From: JAEXOD01 sp963667875 | Lineage (GTDB): Bacteria; Bacteroidota; Ignavibacteria; Ignavibacteriales; Melioribacteraceae | Direction: 5' to 3' | Length of the DNA: 64,000 bases | Assembly: GCA_963667875.2 (NCBI GenBank) | Contig: CAXXGC010000007.1 | Coordinates: 124,001-188,000 of the forward strand | Shown here: in pieces, positions 9,568 to 17,950 of the stretch | Position numbering within the stretch: position 1 is the first letter of the stretch | Layout of the letters: each line of letters starts with the position of its first letter | Translations under genes and position numbers: made by a program | The notes under the pieces: generated by a model | Seen by the model: only the letters and a program-made list of their open reading frames with translations | Database searches by the model: none | What the model was told of the DNA's origin: nothing

Positions 9568-10686
9568 ATGAAAAGAAAAGCATTAGAACATCTATTCAGT
9601 ATGGGTTTTGTAACTATAGTTTTTATATTTGTTTATTATTTAATACCCAAATCGACCGAAACCAGAGACAATAATTTACTTGTTAAAAAATATTACAATT
9701 TAGGCATTGTTGACTTTAGCGATTCCTACCAAAAAAATTTATTTAACGATGTTCTCAATATCTATTACCCAAAAGATCTTCAAAAAAACAGGATGCTTGT
9801 TTTTGATATTGATGAATACAGACTAAGTCAATTTGTAAACCAGGATGCAAAAACCGGGGTTGAGGAAAAGGGATTAACCGCAAAAAGAATACGAAGCATT
9901 TTGGGAATGTATTTTGTGTTTTTATTTGTATACATCACTGTTATGATTATTATTCATTATCTTGCCCAAAGTTTGGCTATTATCCGTTTTGTAAAAATTA
10001 AACAGGGAAGAACTTCGTATTTAAAAGAATCGATATCATACTTTAAAGAATATAAAAATATTGAAAATACAAAAACCGAAAAAACTGAATATCTAAAAAA
10101 AGTTATTATTTCTGTAATTAAAGGTGCATTTAAAATTGCAGCATACTTTATAATTTTTTCTCCGGCATACGTTGTTGCATATTCCATTAAAACAAGCGTT
10201 AACACCGATTCGGTTTTGTTTATGATTTTATTAGCGGTATTTACAAACGGATTACTTGTTAATTATGCTTATAAGTTTTTTTCGTTATTAACCTCCGAAA
10301 GCAAATCGGGATATGTTGAAACCGCAATAGTTAAAGGATTAAGCAATAACTATTACGATTCTATTTTTAAGTATGTAAAAATATTTCATTTTAATAAAAA
10401 ATTTCAAAATCATGTTTTCCATCATATTTATATTAATGCCAAATATCAAAACATTTTAAATATTAAAGCATTATCCTCATTTTTAATAACAGGACTTATT
10501 ATTATCGAAATGGCTTTAAATATTCAAGGTTATATGTGTTACGAGTTATTACAAAATGTTTTATATAAGCAATATGATGTTGTAATATTTATTGTATTGT
10601 TAATATTTTTTACAGTTAAAATGATGGAATTATTTGTAGACTTTTGGTATTACAGGTATTCAAAAAAATATGAAAACAAAAATTAA
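9568..10686 (+). CDS. ABC transporter permease, DppB-like (divergent)
   Basis: 372-residue inner-membrane protein. Its topology matches dipeptide permease B: one N-terminal span (~12-30), a periplasmic loop of ~80 residues, then about five spans (~113-135, 190-210, 214-236, 305-325, 335-357). The cytoplasmic coupling loop reads YVETAIVKGLSNNYYDSI, which aligns with the family EAA loop (YVRTARAKGLS...). Sequence otherwise is strongly diverged. AGGA precedes the ATG by 8 nt. The gene overlaps the next permease gene by 17 bp, which suggests translational coupling. Confidence 0.75.
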   Translation: MKRKALEHLFSMGFVTIVFIFVYYLIPKSTETRDNNLLVKKYYNLGIVDFSDSYQKNLFNDVLNIYYPKDLQKNRMLVFDIDEYRLSQFVNQDAKTGVEEKGLTAKRIRSILGMYFVFLFVYITVMIIIHYLAQSLAIIRFVKIKQGRTSYLKESISYFKEYKNIENTKTEKTEYLKKVIISVIKGAFKIAAYFIIFSPAYVVAYSIKTSVNTDSVLFMILLAVFTNGLLVNYAYKFFSLLTSESKSGYVETAIVKGLSNNYYDSIFKYVKIFHFNKKFQNHVFHHIYINAKYQNILNIKALSSFLITGLIIIEMALNIQGYMCYELLQNVLYKQYDVVIFIVLLIFFTVKMMELFVDFWYYRYSKKYENKN

Positions 10687-11542
10687 TTTATTAAAGAATA
10701 TTGAAGATCAAAACGATATAAGATGGTTATTGTTTTGGCTTATTGGAATTCAGGTTTTACTTGTTTGGGATAAATTATTTTTAAATGCTCCTGCTTTTAA
10801 ATTGTTAGAAAAGGCTTTTTTAAATTCCTTTGTAATCGGCTTTTTTGTAATATTATTTTCTATAATTCTCGCATGGGGAATTATTAATATCTCGTATAAA
10901 CTTCGTTCCAACAATAATTCAACCGGGTTTTATATTTTAACATTTATTATAAATCTAATACGATCGATACCGCAGATACTTGGTGTGCTTATTGGTTATA
11001 TTATTTTAACAATTATTCTAAACGATGAGATATTTAAAAACGAAATTTCTGTTTTAATTTTTATCGCTTTTATTATCAGTATTTTTGTTTTTTTAGAATT
11101 ATATGACGAACTTGAAGCGCGTATTGAGCATTATAAAAAAAGTGATTTTTATCCCGCAATGCTTGTTTGCGGCATTAGTGAATATAGAATAATAAACTAT
11201 GAAATTTTATTTAAAAACAGCATTGCCAACATATTTCATAAGTTGTTATCGTTGTTTGGCGTTGCTTTGTTTTTACAATGCAGCATAGATTTTATTGTTT
11301 CTGTTGGACTTTCCAATGACGTAAGCTTGAGTAATTTTCCTATTACTTTAGGAGGATTGCTTGCAAAGATGGACAGCAAACAGGATATACTGGCTTTAGG
11401 GAAAACAATAACAGATCCTTTATATTTCTTTAACTTGTTTTTTAAACATTTACAAGGAATTTCCGTTGCTTTTGTTATTGTGTTTACATTATTAAGTATA
11501 TTTAAAATTTCAAACGGTTTTGTAAAAAGGATAAGCAGATAA
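10670..11542 (+). CDS. ABC transporter permease, DppC-like
   Basis: 290-residue inner-membrane protein of the binding-protein-dependent permease family. There is a first span at ~18-38. The AFLNSFVIGFFVILFSIILA segment (~48-67) is typical of DppC. The motif RSIPQILGVL (~98-107) and the EAA-type loop DFYPAMLVCGISEYRIINYE (~160-180), whose family form is DYVEAARALGASDLRII, are also present. About six spans in total. It presumably pairs with the preceding permease to form the channel. The next gene starts 3 bp after its stop. Confidence 0.8.
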   Translation: MKTKINLLKNIEDQNDIRWLLFWLIGIQVLLVWDKLFLNAPAFKLLEKAFLNSFVIGFFVILFSIILAWGIINISYKLRSNNNSTGFYILTFIINLIRSIPQILGVLIGYIILTIILNDEIFKNEISVLIFIAFIISIFVFLELYDELEARIEHYKKSDFYPAMLVCGISEYRIINYEILFKNSIANIFHKLLSLFGVALFLQCSIDFIVSVGLSNDVSLSNFPITLGGLLAKMDSKQDILALGKTITDPLYFFNLFFKHLQGISVAFVIVFTLLSIFKISNGFVKRISR

Positions 11543-11545
11543 ATA

Positions 11546-13039
11546 ATGGACTTGAAGCTTCAGATAGAAATTAAAAAGAACAATAAAACACTTGTTAATA
11601 TTGATAATTACTCCATTGCCGATAAAAAAATTACCTTTTTATTTGGCGAATCGGGTATTGGAAAATCTTTAATTTCTAAAGCTATTTTTGGTTTGTTGGA
11701 TCCCGAGGATCTGGATATCAGAATTAACAAACAAGAATATTCAAAGTATATTAAAAATAAAGATACCGGCGAATTAATTAAAAACGGCTTTTTCGTTTTT
11801 CAGGAACCATCATCACATTTACATCCGTTAATTACATTGGAGGAACAATTAAGCGAAGGGCAGCTTGCTTTAGCGGATTCCGATGTTGAAGATTTAAAAA
11901 AACTATGGAAAGGTGCAGACGGGGATGAATTAAAAAATTTGCTGAATGTTTATCCTAAACCTTATAGACCCAGCGGGGGCGAAAAGCAGCGTGTTTTATG
12001 TTTAATGGCATTAAAAAAAATTAATTTAATGCAGCGAAAAAAAACAGCGGGTTATGGTTTATTTGTTTTTGATGAACCAACGGGTAACTTAGACAATTTT
12101 TTTAGAGATGTTTTTTTAAACGCACTTTTTGATAAATTTATTAAACAGCCTTTTACTATTACATTTATTACTCACGATTATTCAATTTTATCTTTTATAA
12201 ATAAAAACTATAAAGACCTTTTACCCTATATAGAATTTAACGAGCTATATTCGGCCCCTACAAAGTTGGCAATACGCAGTTTTTTGCCCGCCGAATATTT
12301 AAATTGGGTAAAAAGCATTGGTGTACGTGTAGCTGATGTTGATTTTTCCAATCAAAAACGAATTTTATGGTTTAATAAAGATTTTTCCGTTTACGGCAAA
12401 AATATGGCTATATTTAAAAATAGCAGCCACACAATTAAAACCGACTTAATAATTGAACCAGGGGATTTGGTTTATTTAAAAGCTCCAAGCGGAATTGGGA
12501 AAACCACTTTTGCCAAAATTATACTTGGTTTAACAAATGCCGAAAAATTTAATTTTGTTATTGACGGAAATTCTGTTGACGAAAAAACTCCCATAAGTTT
12601 TTGGAAGGAACATTTATGGGGAAAAGCTGCAAGTATGGTTTTTCAGCATGCAGACGAAGCTTTAAATCAAAAATCTAAAGTTAAAGAGGTTTTTGACGGT
12701 TTGGAGATAAATAGAAGTATTTCTATATTAACCATACTTTCGGAATTGTTTGATACCAATATGCTCTCCAATTTTTTTGTTAATAAAAAGATTTCCGGTT
12801 TAAGCGGCGGACAAAAACAAAAATTAAACCTGTTGCGGGGATTTGCGTTAAACACCAAACTTTTGATTTTAGACGAACCGGTTAATGGAATGGATTTTGA
12901 AAGTATCAAAAAAGTAATAAATATGATTGATAAAAAAAGAAAACTTGGAATGGGTATATTATTAATATCGCATAACGAGGAAATTTTTGATACTTTTGTA
13001 CCCGATGAAAAAAAATATTATCTAAAGGTTTTAGATTAG
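11546..13039 (+). CDS. Dual ABC ATPase (DppD-DppF-like fusion)
   Basis: 497-residue protein with two complete ABC ATPase modules, so one chain supplies both nucleotide-binding sites. Module 1: Walker A GESGIGKS (34-41), Q-loop at ~86, signature PSGGEKQR (142-149), Walker B LFVFDEP (172-178), switch His ~210. Module 2: Walker A APSGIGKT (313-320), signature LSGGQKQK (419-426), Walker B LLILDEP (439-445), switch His ~476. It powers the transporter encoded just upstream. In most peptide importers DppD and DppF are separate genes, although fused forms are known. The 3' end overlaps the convergent acetyltransferase gene by 4 bp. Confidence 0.9.
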   Translation: MDLKLQIEIKKNNKTLVNIDNYSIADKKITFLFGESGIGKSLISKAIFGLLDPEDLDIRINKQEYSKYIKNKDTGELIKNGFFVFQEPSSHLHPLITLEEQLSEGQLALADSDVEDLKKLWKGADGDELKNLLNVYPKPYRPSGGEKQRVLCLMALKKINLMQRKKTAGYGLFVFDEPTGNLDNFFRDVFLNALFDKFIKQPFTITFITHDYSILSFINKNYKDLLPYIEFNELYSAPTKLAIRSFLPAEYLNWVKSIGVRVADVDFSNQKRILWFNKDFSVYGKNMAIFKNSSHTIKTDLIIEPGDLVYLKAPSGIGKTTFAKIILGLTNAEKFNFVIDGNSVDEKTPISFWKEHLWGKAASMVFQHADEALNQKSKVKEVFDGLEINRSISILTILSELFDTNMLSNFFVNKKISGLSGGQKQKLNLLRGFALNTKLLILDEPVNGMDFESIKKVINMIDKKRKLGMGILLISHNEEIFDTFVPDEKKYYLKVLD

Positions 13040-13476
13040 GTGTTTTTGTTTGCCGAATTAAATATTTCCATCCAGGTATTGGGTGTTTCCACTACTTTCC
13101 AGCCAAACTTTTTATACAAACCATGAGCATCACGAGTGGCTAACAGCCATCTTTTTAAGTCCTTTAATTGAGGATGTAACATTATACTTTCAACAAGCCA
13201 TTTACCTAAACCTTTACCGCGATATTCTTCTGTTATAATTACATCGCATAAATAGGCAAAAATGGCATAATCCGTAACCACACGCGAAAATCCTATCTGT
13301 TTTTCACCATCATACAATCCAAAACATAACGAATTTTTGATTGAAAGATTAATAACTTTTTTGGTTCTTTCACTTGCCCAATATGTTTGAGCTAAAAGCA
13401 ATACAACTGAATCTATATTTAATTTTGTTTTGTCGGTGCTAATTGTGTAATTATCTTTTGATAGTTGGTATATCAT
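13036..13476 (-). CDS. GNAT-family N-acetyltransferase
   Basis: 146 residues, the usual size for a single GNAT domain that transfers an acetyl group from acetyl-CoA. Motif A is clear: CDVIITEEYRGKGLGKWLVE (~77-96) with the pyrophosphate-binding R/G pattern RGKGLG. A later LYKKFGWKVVE segment matches the family's conserved Y-x-x-x-G-F/W region. Substrate not predictable; small amines or protein N-termini are typical. AGAGAAG precedes the start. The gene stands alone between two plus-strand blocks. Confidence 0.85.
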   Translation of the reverse strand: MIYQLSKDNYTISTDKTKLNIDSVVLLLAQTYWASERTKKVINLSIKNSLCFGLYDGEKQIGFSRVVTDYAIFAYLCDVIITEEYRGKGLGKWLVESIMLHPQLKDLKRWLLATRDAHGLYKKFGWKVVETPNTWMEIFNSANKNT

Positions 13477-13650
13477 TATACTTCTCTATTTAAATTAATA
13501 ATTTACATTTAAGGTGTAAAGGTAATAAATCATTTTATTATATAAAACATACAAATATTTTCATTTTAGTTGAAAAATAATTTTGTAAACAATTAACATA
13601 ATAAATTGTAAATTTGTAATTCACCTTATGAAATAATTATGAGTTATGTT

Positions 13651-14877
13651 ATGAAACGATTTGTTATGTTATTTGTATTATTTATTTCTTATAGTTCCCT
13701 TTTTGCGCAAAACACTTTGCTGGATTCATTATTAAAAGCGGCGGTTAAAGAAAATGATGTTGTTGGGTTGTCCGTTGCTGTTATTAACCACGATTCCTTG
13801 GTTTTTTATAAAGGTTATGGTCTAAGGAATATTAAACTTAATTTACCGGTGGATGATAATACTATATACCGTATTGCATCTATTTCCAAAATGATTACTG
13901 CCACAACATTATTAACATTGTTTGATAAGGGTTTGTTTAAATTAGATGACGATGTAAGTAATTATCTTGGGTTTGTTTTGCGTAATCCTAAATATCCCAA
14001 CGATCCAATCACTTTTAGAAAACTTCTTTCGCATACAAGCAGCATTTTGGACGGCTCGAAATATGATGATTTCTTAAATGCCTCAAAAACCGATAATCCT
14101 CCGGCTTTAACCGATTTATTTTTACCAACCGGTAAATATTATACCGATGATATTTGGATGGATAAAAGTCCTAATGACTGTTTTTTTACTTACGCCAATA
14201 TAAATTTTGGTTTAGTAGGAACTCTAATTGAACGTATTACAGGAAAACGGTTTGATCTTGTTGCCCGTGAAAATGTATTAAACCCTTTAGGTATAACCGG
14301 CAGATATAATGTTGACGATTTAAACGATATTAACAACTTATCTGTGATTTACGAAAAAGTAAATTCTGTTTGGGTTCCGCAAACCGATAATTTTAACGGC
14401 GTTAAACCTAACCGTAACCTAAACAACTATGTTATAGGGTCCAACGGAGTAATCTTTTCGCCCACAGGCGGATTACGCGTTACCGCCGCTGATTTGGCAA
14501 AATTTATGACTATGCATAAGAACAACGGGATTTTAAATGGTAAACGAATTCTTTTGCAAGAAACCGCAAAAATGATGCACAAAAGCCAATGGATATTTAA
14601 CGGGGCAAATGGTGATTCCACAATTGGAAAAATTCAGAATTATGGTTTTGCTTCATTTATTGTGAATGATATTTTACCCGGTGTAACATTAATTGGGCAT
14701 ACCGGCGGTGCTTACGGTTTAATCAGCTGTTTGTTTTATTCCGAAGAAAAGGATTTTGGAATTGTATTTATGTGCAACGGGGGTATTTATAAAAAAGATG
14801 TTAACAGCAACTGGCGAAAATTAGAAGAACAGATTTTTACAGCCGTTTATAAAGTTTTTGATGGTTTTGACAAATAG
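13651..14877 (+). CDS. Exported serine hydrolase, beta-lactamase/DD-peptidase family, copy 1
   Basis: 408 residues from ATG 13651. An in-frame ATG at 13639 exists, but the second copy at 14979 starts with the same MKRFVMLFVL, so the shorter form is chosen. Signal peptide to ~Gln 20. Class C beta-lactamase/AmpH-type motifs: SISK with nucleophile Ser 77 and Lys 80, YAN at ~181-183, and HTGG in the GHTGGAYG segment near the C-terminus. Such enzymes hydrolyse D-Ala peptides, esters or beta-lactams in the periplasm; which one is unknown here. It is the first of a tandem pair, about three-quarters identical by eye. Confidence 0.85.
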   Translation: MKRFVMLFVLFISYSSLFAQNTLLDSLLKAAVKENDVVGLSVAVINHDSLVFYKGYGLRNIKLNLPVDDNTIYRIASISKMITATTLLTLFDKGLFKLDDDVSNYLGFVLRNPKYPNDPITFRKLLSHTSSILDGSKYDDFLNASKTDNPPALTDLFLPTGKYYTDDIWMDKSPNDCFFTYANINFGLVGTLIERITGKRFDLVARENVLNPLGITGRYNVDDLNDINNLSVIYEKVNSVWVPQTDNFNGVKPNRNLNNYVIGSNGVIFSPTGGLRVTAADLAKFMTMHKNNGILNGKRILLQETAKMMHKSQWIFNGANGDSTIGKIQNYGFASFIVNDILPGVTLIGHTGGAYGLISCLFYSEEKDFGIVFMCNGGIYKKDVNSNWRKLEEQIFTAVYKVFDGFDK

Positions 14878-14978
14878 AACCGGAGAATTTTATTTATATG
14901 TTTTCATTCGGATTTATTTTACTTTTATTATGAGTTTATTTTATATATTAATTATTATTTCACATTATTGAGAATATT

Positions 14979-16205
14979 ATGAAACGATTTGTTATGTTAT
15001 TTGTATTGTTGATTTCTTTTAGTTCCCTTTATGCTCAAAACGCTTTATTGGATTCGTTATTAAAAGCGGCGGTTAAAGAAAACGAAGTTGTTGGAATGTC
15101 CGTTGCGGTGATTAATCATGGTTCTTTAGTTTTTTATAAAGGATACGGCTTACGCAATATTGAAAAAAACCTGCCTGTGGATGACAACACCATGTACCGT
15201 ATTGCTTCAATTTCCAAAATGATTACCAGTACTACATTAATGACTTTGTTTGACAAAGGATTATTTAAGCTGGATGAAGATGTAAGTAAATATCTTGGAT
15301 TTTCTTTACGGAATCCAAAATATCCTAACGATACAATCACTTTTAGAAGACTTCTTTCGCATACTAGCAGTATTTTAGACGGCTCGAAATACGATGACTT
15401 TTTAAATGCTTCCAAAACCGATAATCCTCCGACATTAACAGATTTATTTGTACCCGGCGGAAAATATTATACCGATGATATTTGGATGGATAAAAGTCCA
15501 AATGACGGTTATTTTACTTATGCAAACATAAATTTTGGTTTGGCCGGCACCATTATTGAAAGATTAACCGGAAAACGTTTTGATATTGTTGCACGCCAAA
15601 ATGTTTTAGAACCGTTAGGAATTACCGGCGGTTTTAATGTTGACAATCTAAATAATGTAAATGATTTATCTGTAATTTACCGCAAAGTAAATTCTGTTTG
15701 GATTCCGCAAACCGACAGCTTAAAAGGTATAAAACCAAACCGTAATTATTCAAGTTATGTAATTGGCACTAATGGTGTAATTTTTTCGCCAACAGGCGGA
15801 TTACGTGTTACAGCTGCCGATTTGGCAAAAATTATGACAATGCATAAAAACAATGGAATATTAAACGGCAAACGAATTCTTTCCGAAAACACAGCTAAAT
15901 TAATGCATAAAAGCCAATGGTTATTTAACGGCTCCAACGGAGATACAATGGGCGGCGAAATGTTAAACTACGCTTTTGGAAATTATTCCATACAAAACCT
16001 TATTCAAGGTGAAACACTTAACGGACATTCCGGTTCGGCATACGGATTAATAAGCGACATGTTTTATTCGGTTGATAAAGATTTTGGAATAGTTTTTATT
16101 TGCAACGGCGGTACATTTTTAAAAGGTGTACATAGCAGCTGGTACAAACTTGAAGAGGATGTTTATGCTTCGGTTTACAAAGCATTTGACGGTTTTAAGA
16201 AATAA
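14979..16205 (+). CDS. Exported serine hydrolase, beta-lactamase/DD-peptidase family, copy 2
   Basis: 408 residues, tandem duplicate of the preceding gene. Signal peptide MKRFVMLFVLLISFSSLYAQ. Motifs conserved: SISK (nucleophile Ser 77), YANINFG (~181) and GHSGSAYG, where HSG replaces the HTG of copy 1. No C-terminal sorting tail is present, unlike the third paralogue at 35016-36548. The start context GAGAATATTATG is shared with that third paralogue. A terminator follows at 16227-16262. About 100 bp separates it from copy 1, so the pair may be one operon. Confidence 0.85.
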   Translation: MKRFVMLFVLLISFSSLYAQNALLDSLLKAAVKENEVVGMSVAVINHGSLVFYKGYGLRNIEKNLPVDDNTMYRIASISKMITSTTLMTLFDKGLFKLDEDVSKYLGFSLRNPKYPNDTITFRRLLSHTSSILDGSKYDDFLNASKTDNPPTLTDLFVPGGKYYTDDIWMDKSPNDGYFTYANINFGLAGTIIERLTGKRFDIVARQNVLEPLGITGGFNVDNLNNVNDLSVIYRKVNSVWIPQTDSLKGIKPNRNYSSYVIGTNGVIFSPTGGLRVTAADLAKIMTMHKNNGILNGKRILSENTAKLMHKSQWLFNGSNGDTMGGEMLNYAFGNYSIQNLIQGETLNGHSGSAYGLISDMFYSVDKDFGIVFICNGGTFLKGVHSSWYKLEEDVYASVYKAFDGFKK

Positions 16206-16226
16206 GTTAGTTTTTATTGTGTTTAT

Positions 16227-16262
16227 AATCCCTTTTTGTGCTTACAGGAAGGGATTTTTTTT
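16227..16262 (+). terminator. Rho-independent terminator after serine hydrolase pair
   Basis: AATCCCTT (16227-16234) pairs with AAGGGATT (16249-16256) across a 14-nt loop, followed by a run of eight T. It lies 21 bp after the second hydrolase stop codon. Confidence 0.75.
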
Positions 16263-16315
16263 GTCGTTTTGGGTTACATACATCCAGTTTCTCCAAAATT
16301 CTAACTAAAAAAATG

Positions 16316-17640
16316 TTTCCGCCCAAAAATGGTGTTATGATTGTAGGTAAATTAAAGGAATCGTAATCATAGCCCAGAATGGGTGACAGGATTATTAATT
16401 ATTTTATCCAAATTTAAAATTAATGTCGGGGGATCATGTCGCCGCCTTCAGGGCTTGTATAGTTGATTTTTTATCTTCATCTACAATCCTCACGTCCTGT
16501 CGGGGCTAAAACACAAAGAATTATTTTAATGCCTAAAATGTTTCAGCCCTGAAAGGGTGATATAATTGTAGGTAAATTAAAGGAAGCGCAATCATAGCCG
16601 GGGACGGGTGACAGGATTATTAATTATTTTATCCAAATTTAAAATTAATGTCGGGGGATCATGTCGCCGCTTTCAGGGCTTGGATGATTGTTTTTTATAT
16701 TCACCTACAATCCTCACGTCCTGTTGGGACTAAAACACAAAGAATTATTTTAATGCCTAAATTGTTTAAGCCCTGAAAGGGTGATATGATTGTAGGTAAA
16801 TTAAGGAAAGCGCAATCATAGCCCGGAACGGGTGACATTATTGCAGAGTAGGCGATTACACATTTGGGAAAATTAAAATCATGGCAATCATAATAATCAT
16901 AAGAATCATAGTTCAGACAATTTAATAACGGCCCATCAGGACTAAAACACAAAGAATTATTTTAATGCCTAAATTGTTTCAGCCCTGAAAGGGTGTTACG
17001 ATTGTAGGTAAATTAAAGAAAGCGCAATCATAGCCCGGAACGGGTGACATTATTGCAGAGTAGGCGATTACACATTTGGGAAAATTAAAATCATGGCAAT
17101 CATAATAATCATAAGAATCATAGTTCAGACAATTTAATATCGTCCTGTCGGAACTAAAACAAAAAAATTATTCATTTAAATGCCTAAAATGTTTCAGCCC
17201 TGAAAGGGTGATATGATTGAAGATAAATTAAAGGAATCGCAATCACAGCCCGGAACGGGTGACATTATTGCAGAGTAGGCGATTACACATTTGGGAAAAT
17301 TAAAATCATGGCAATCATAATAATCATAAGAATCATAGTTCAGACAATTTAATAACGGCCCATCGGGACTAAAACAAAAAGAATTATTTTAATGCCTAAA
17401 ATGTTTCAGCCCTGAAAGGGTGATATGATTGTAGGTAAATTAAAGGAAGCGCAATCACAGCCCAGAATGGGTGACAGGATTATTAATTATTTTATCCAAA
17501 TTTAAGATTAATGTCGGTGGATCATGTCGCCGCCTTCAGGGCTTGGATGGTTGTTTTTTATCTTCACCTACAATCCTCACGTCCCTTCGGGACTAAAACA
17601 CAAAGAATTATTTTAATGCCTAAAATGTTTAAGCCCTGAA
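16316..17640. repeat. Tandem array of 212-225 bp units, two variant types
   Basis: Six full units begin at 16316, 16541, 16765, 16977, 17192 and 17404, and a truncated seventh at 17628. All share a ~75 bp head (AGCCCTGAAAGGGTGATATG, then ATTGTAGGTAAATTAAA) and a ~45 bp tail ending in TTTTAATGCCTAAAATG. The middle occurs in two forms. Form A (~105 bp) contains GATTATTAATTATTTTATCC and TCGCCGCCTTCAGGGCTT. Form B (~90 bp) contains GCAGAGTAGGCGATTACAC and an ATCATAATAATCATAAGAAT stretch. The order is A-A-B-B-B-A. No convincing gene lies inside. Units are too long and too uneven for CRISPR. Confidence 0.85.
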
Positions 17641-17950
17641 AGGGTGTTGCGATTATTAATTATTCCCGGCTGTTTCATCTGTTTTCAAAGTTTTTAATTC
17701 ATAATTAACAATTCATAATTCATAATTGTTTTTATCAAACCTTCTGCAGAGCAGAAGCATGTTTGTAACCATACACCACCCCCACGCAAATAGCGCCTAC
17801 AGCGTAGGCGAATTTTTTTTTATGTAAAAGGTCTAACGTGCAAAAAGAACAAAGATTTTAAATATCATATTAATCATCATAATCACATAAATCACTGTTC
17901 AGACAATTTTAATTAAAATTGAGAATTGAGAATTAAAAATTGCTTTTCCC
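17641..17950. other. Non-coding stretch with palindromes after tandem array
   Basis: About 310 bp without a gene. It holds an ATTCATAATTAACAATTCAT direct repeat (near 17700) and the hairpin CTTCTGC/GCAGAAG (17741-17757) followed by CATGTTTGTAACCATACACC, a motif that recurs at 37705 and 51982. A second hairpin, CGCCTAC/GTAGGCG (17794-17810), is followed by eight T and is terminator-like on the plus strand. The AATCATCATAATCACATAAA stretch (near 17866) with GTTCAGACAATTT resembles the form-B core of the preceding array. Confidence 0.6.

Noticed and set aside
13651..16205. Acquired beta-lactam resistance genes
   Set aside because: The proteins belong to the wide serine hydrolase family with similar motifs; tandem native paralogues and a sorting-tailed relative point to endogenous enzymes. 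No mobile element is adjacent.
16316..17640. CRISPR array
   Set aside because: Units are 212-225 bp with long shared parts and only two kinds of middle; there are no short identical repeats with unique spacers and no cas genes.
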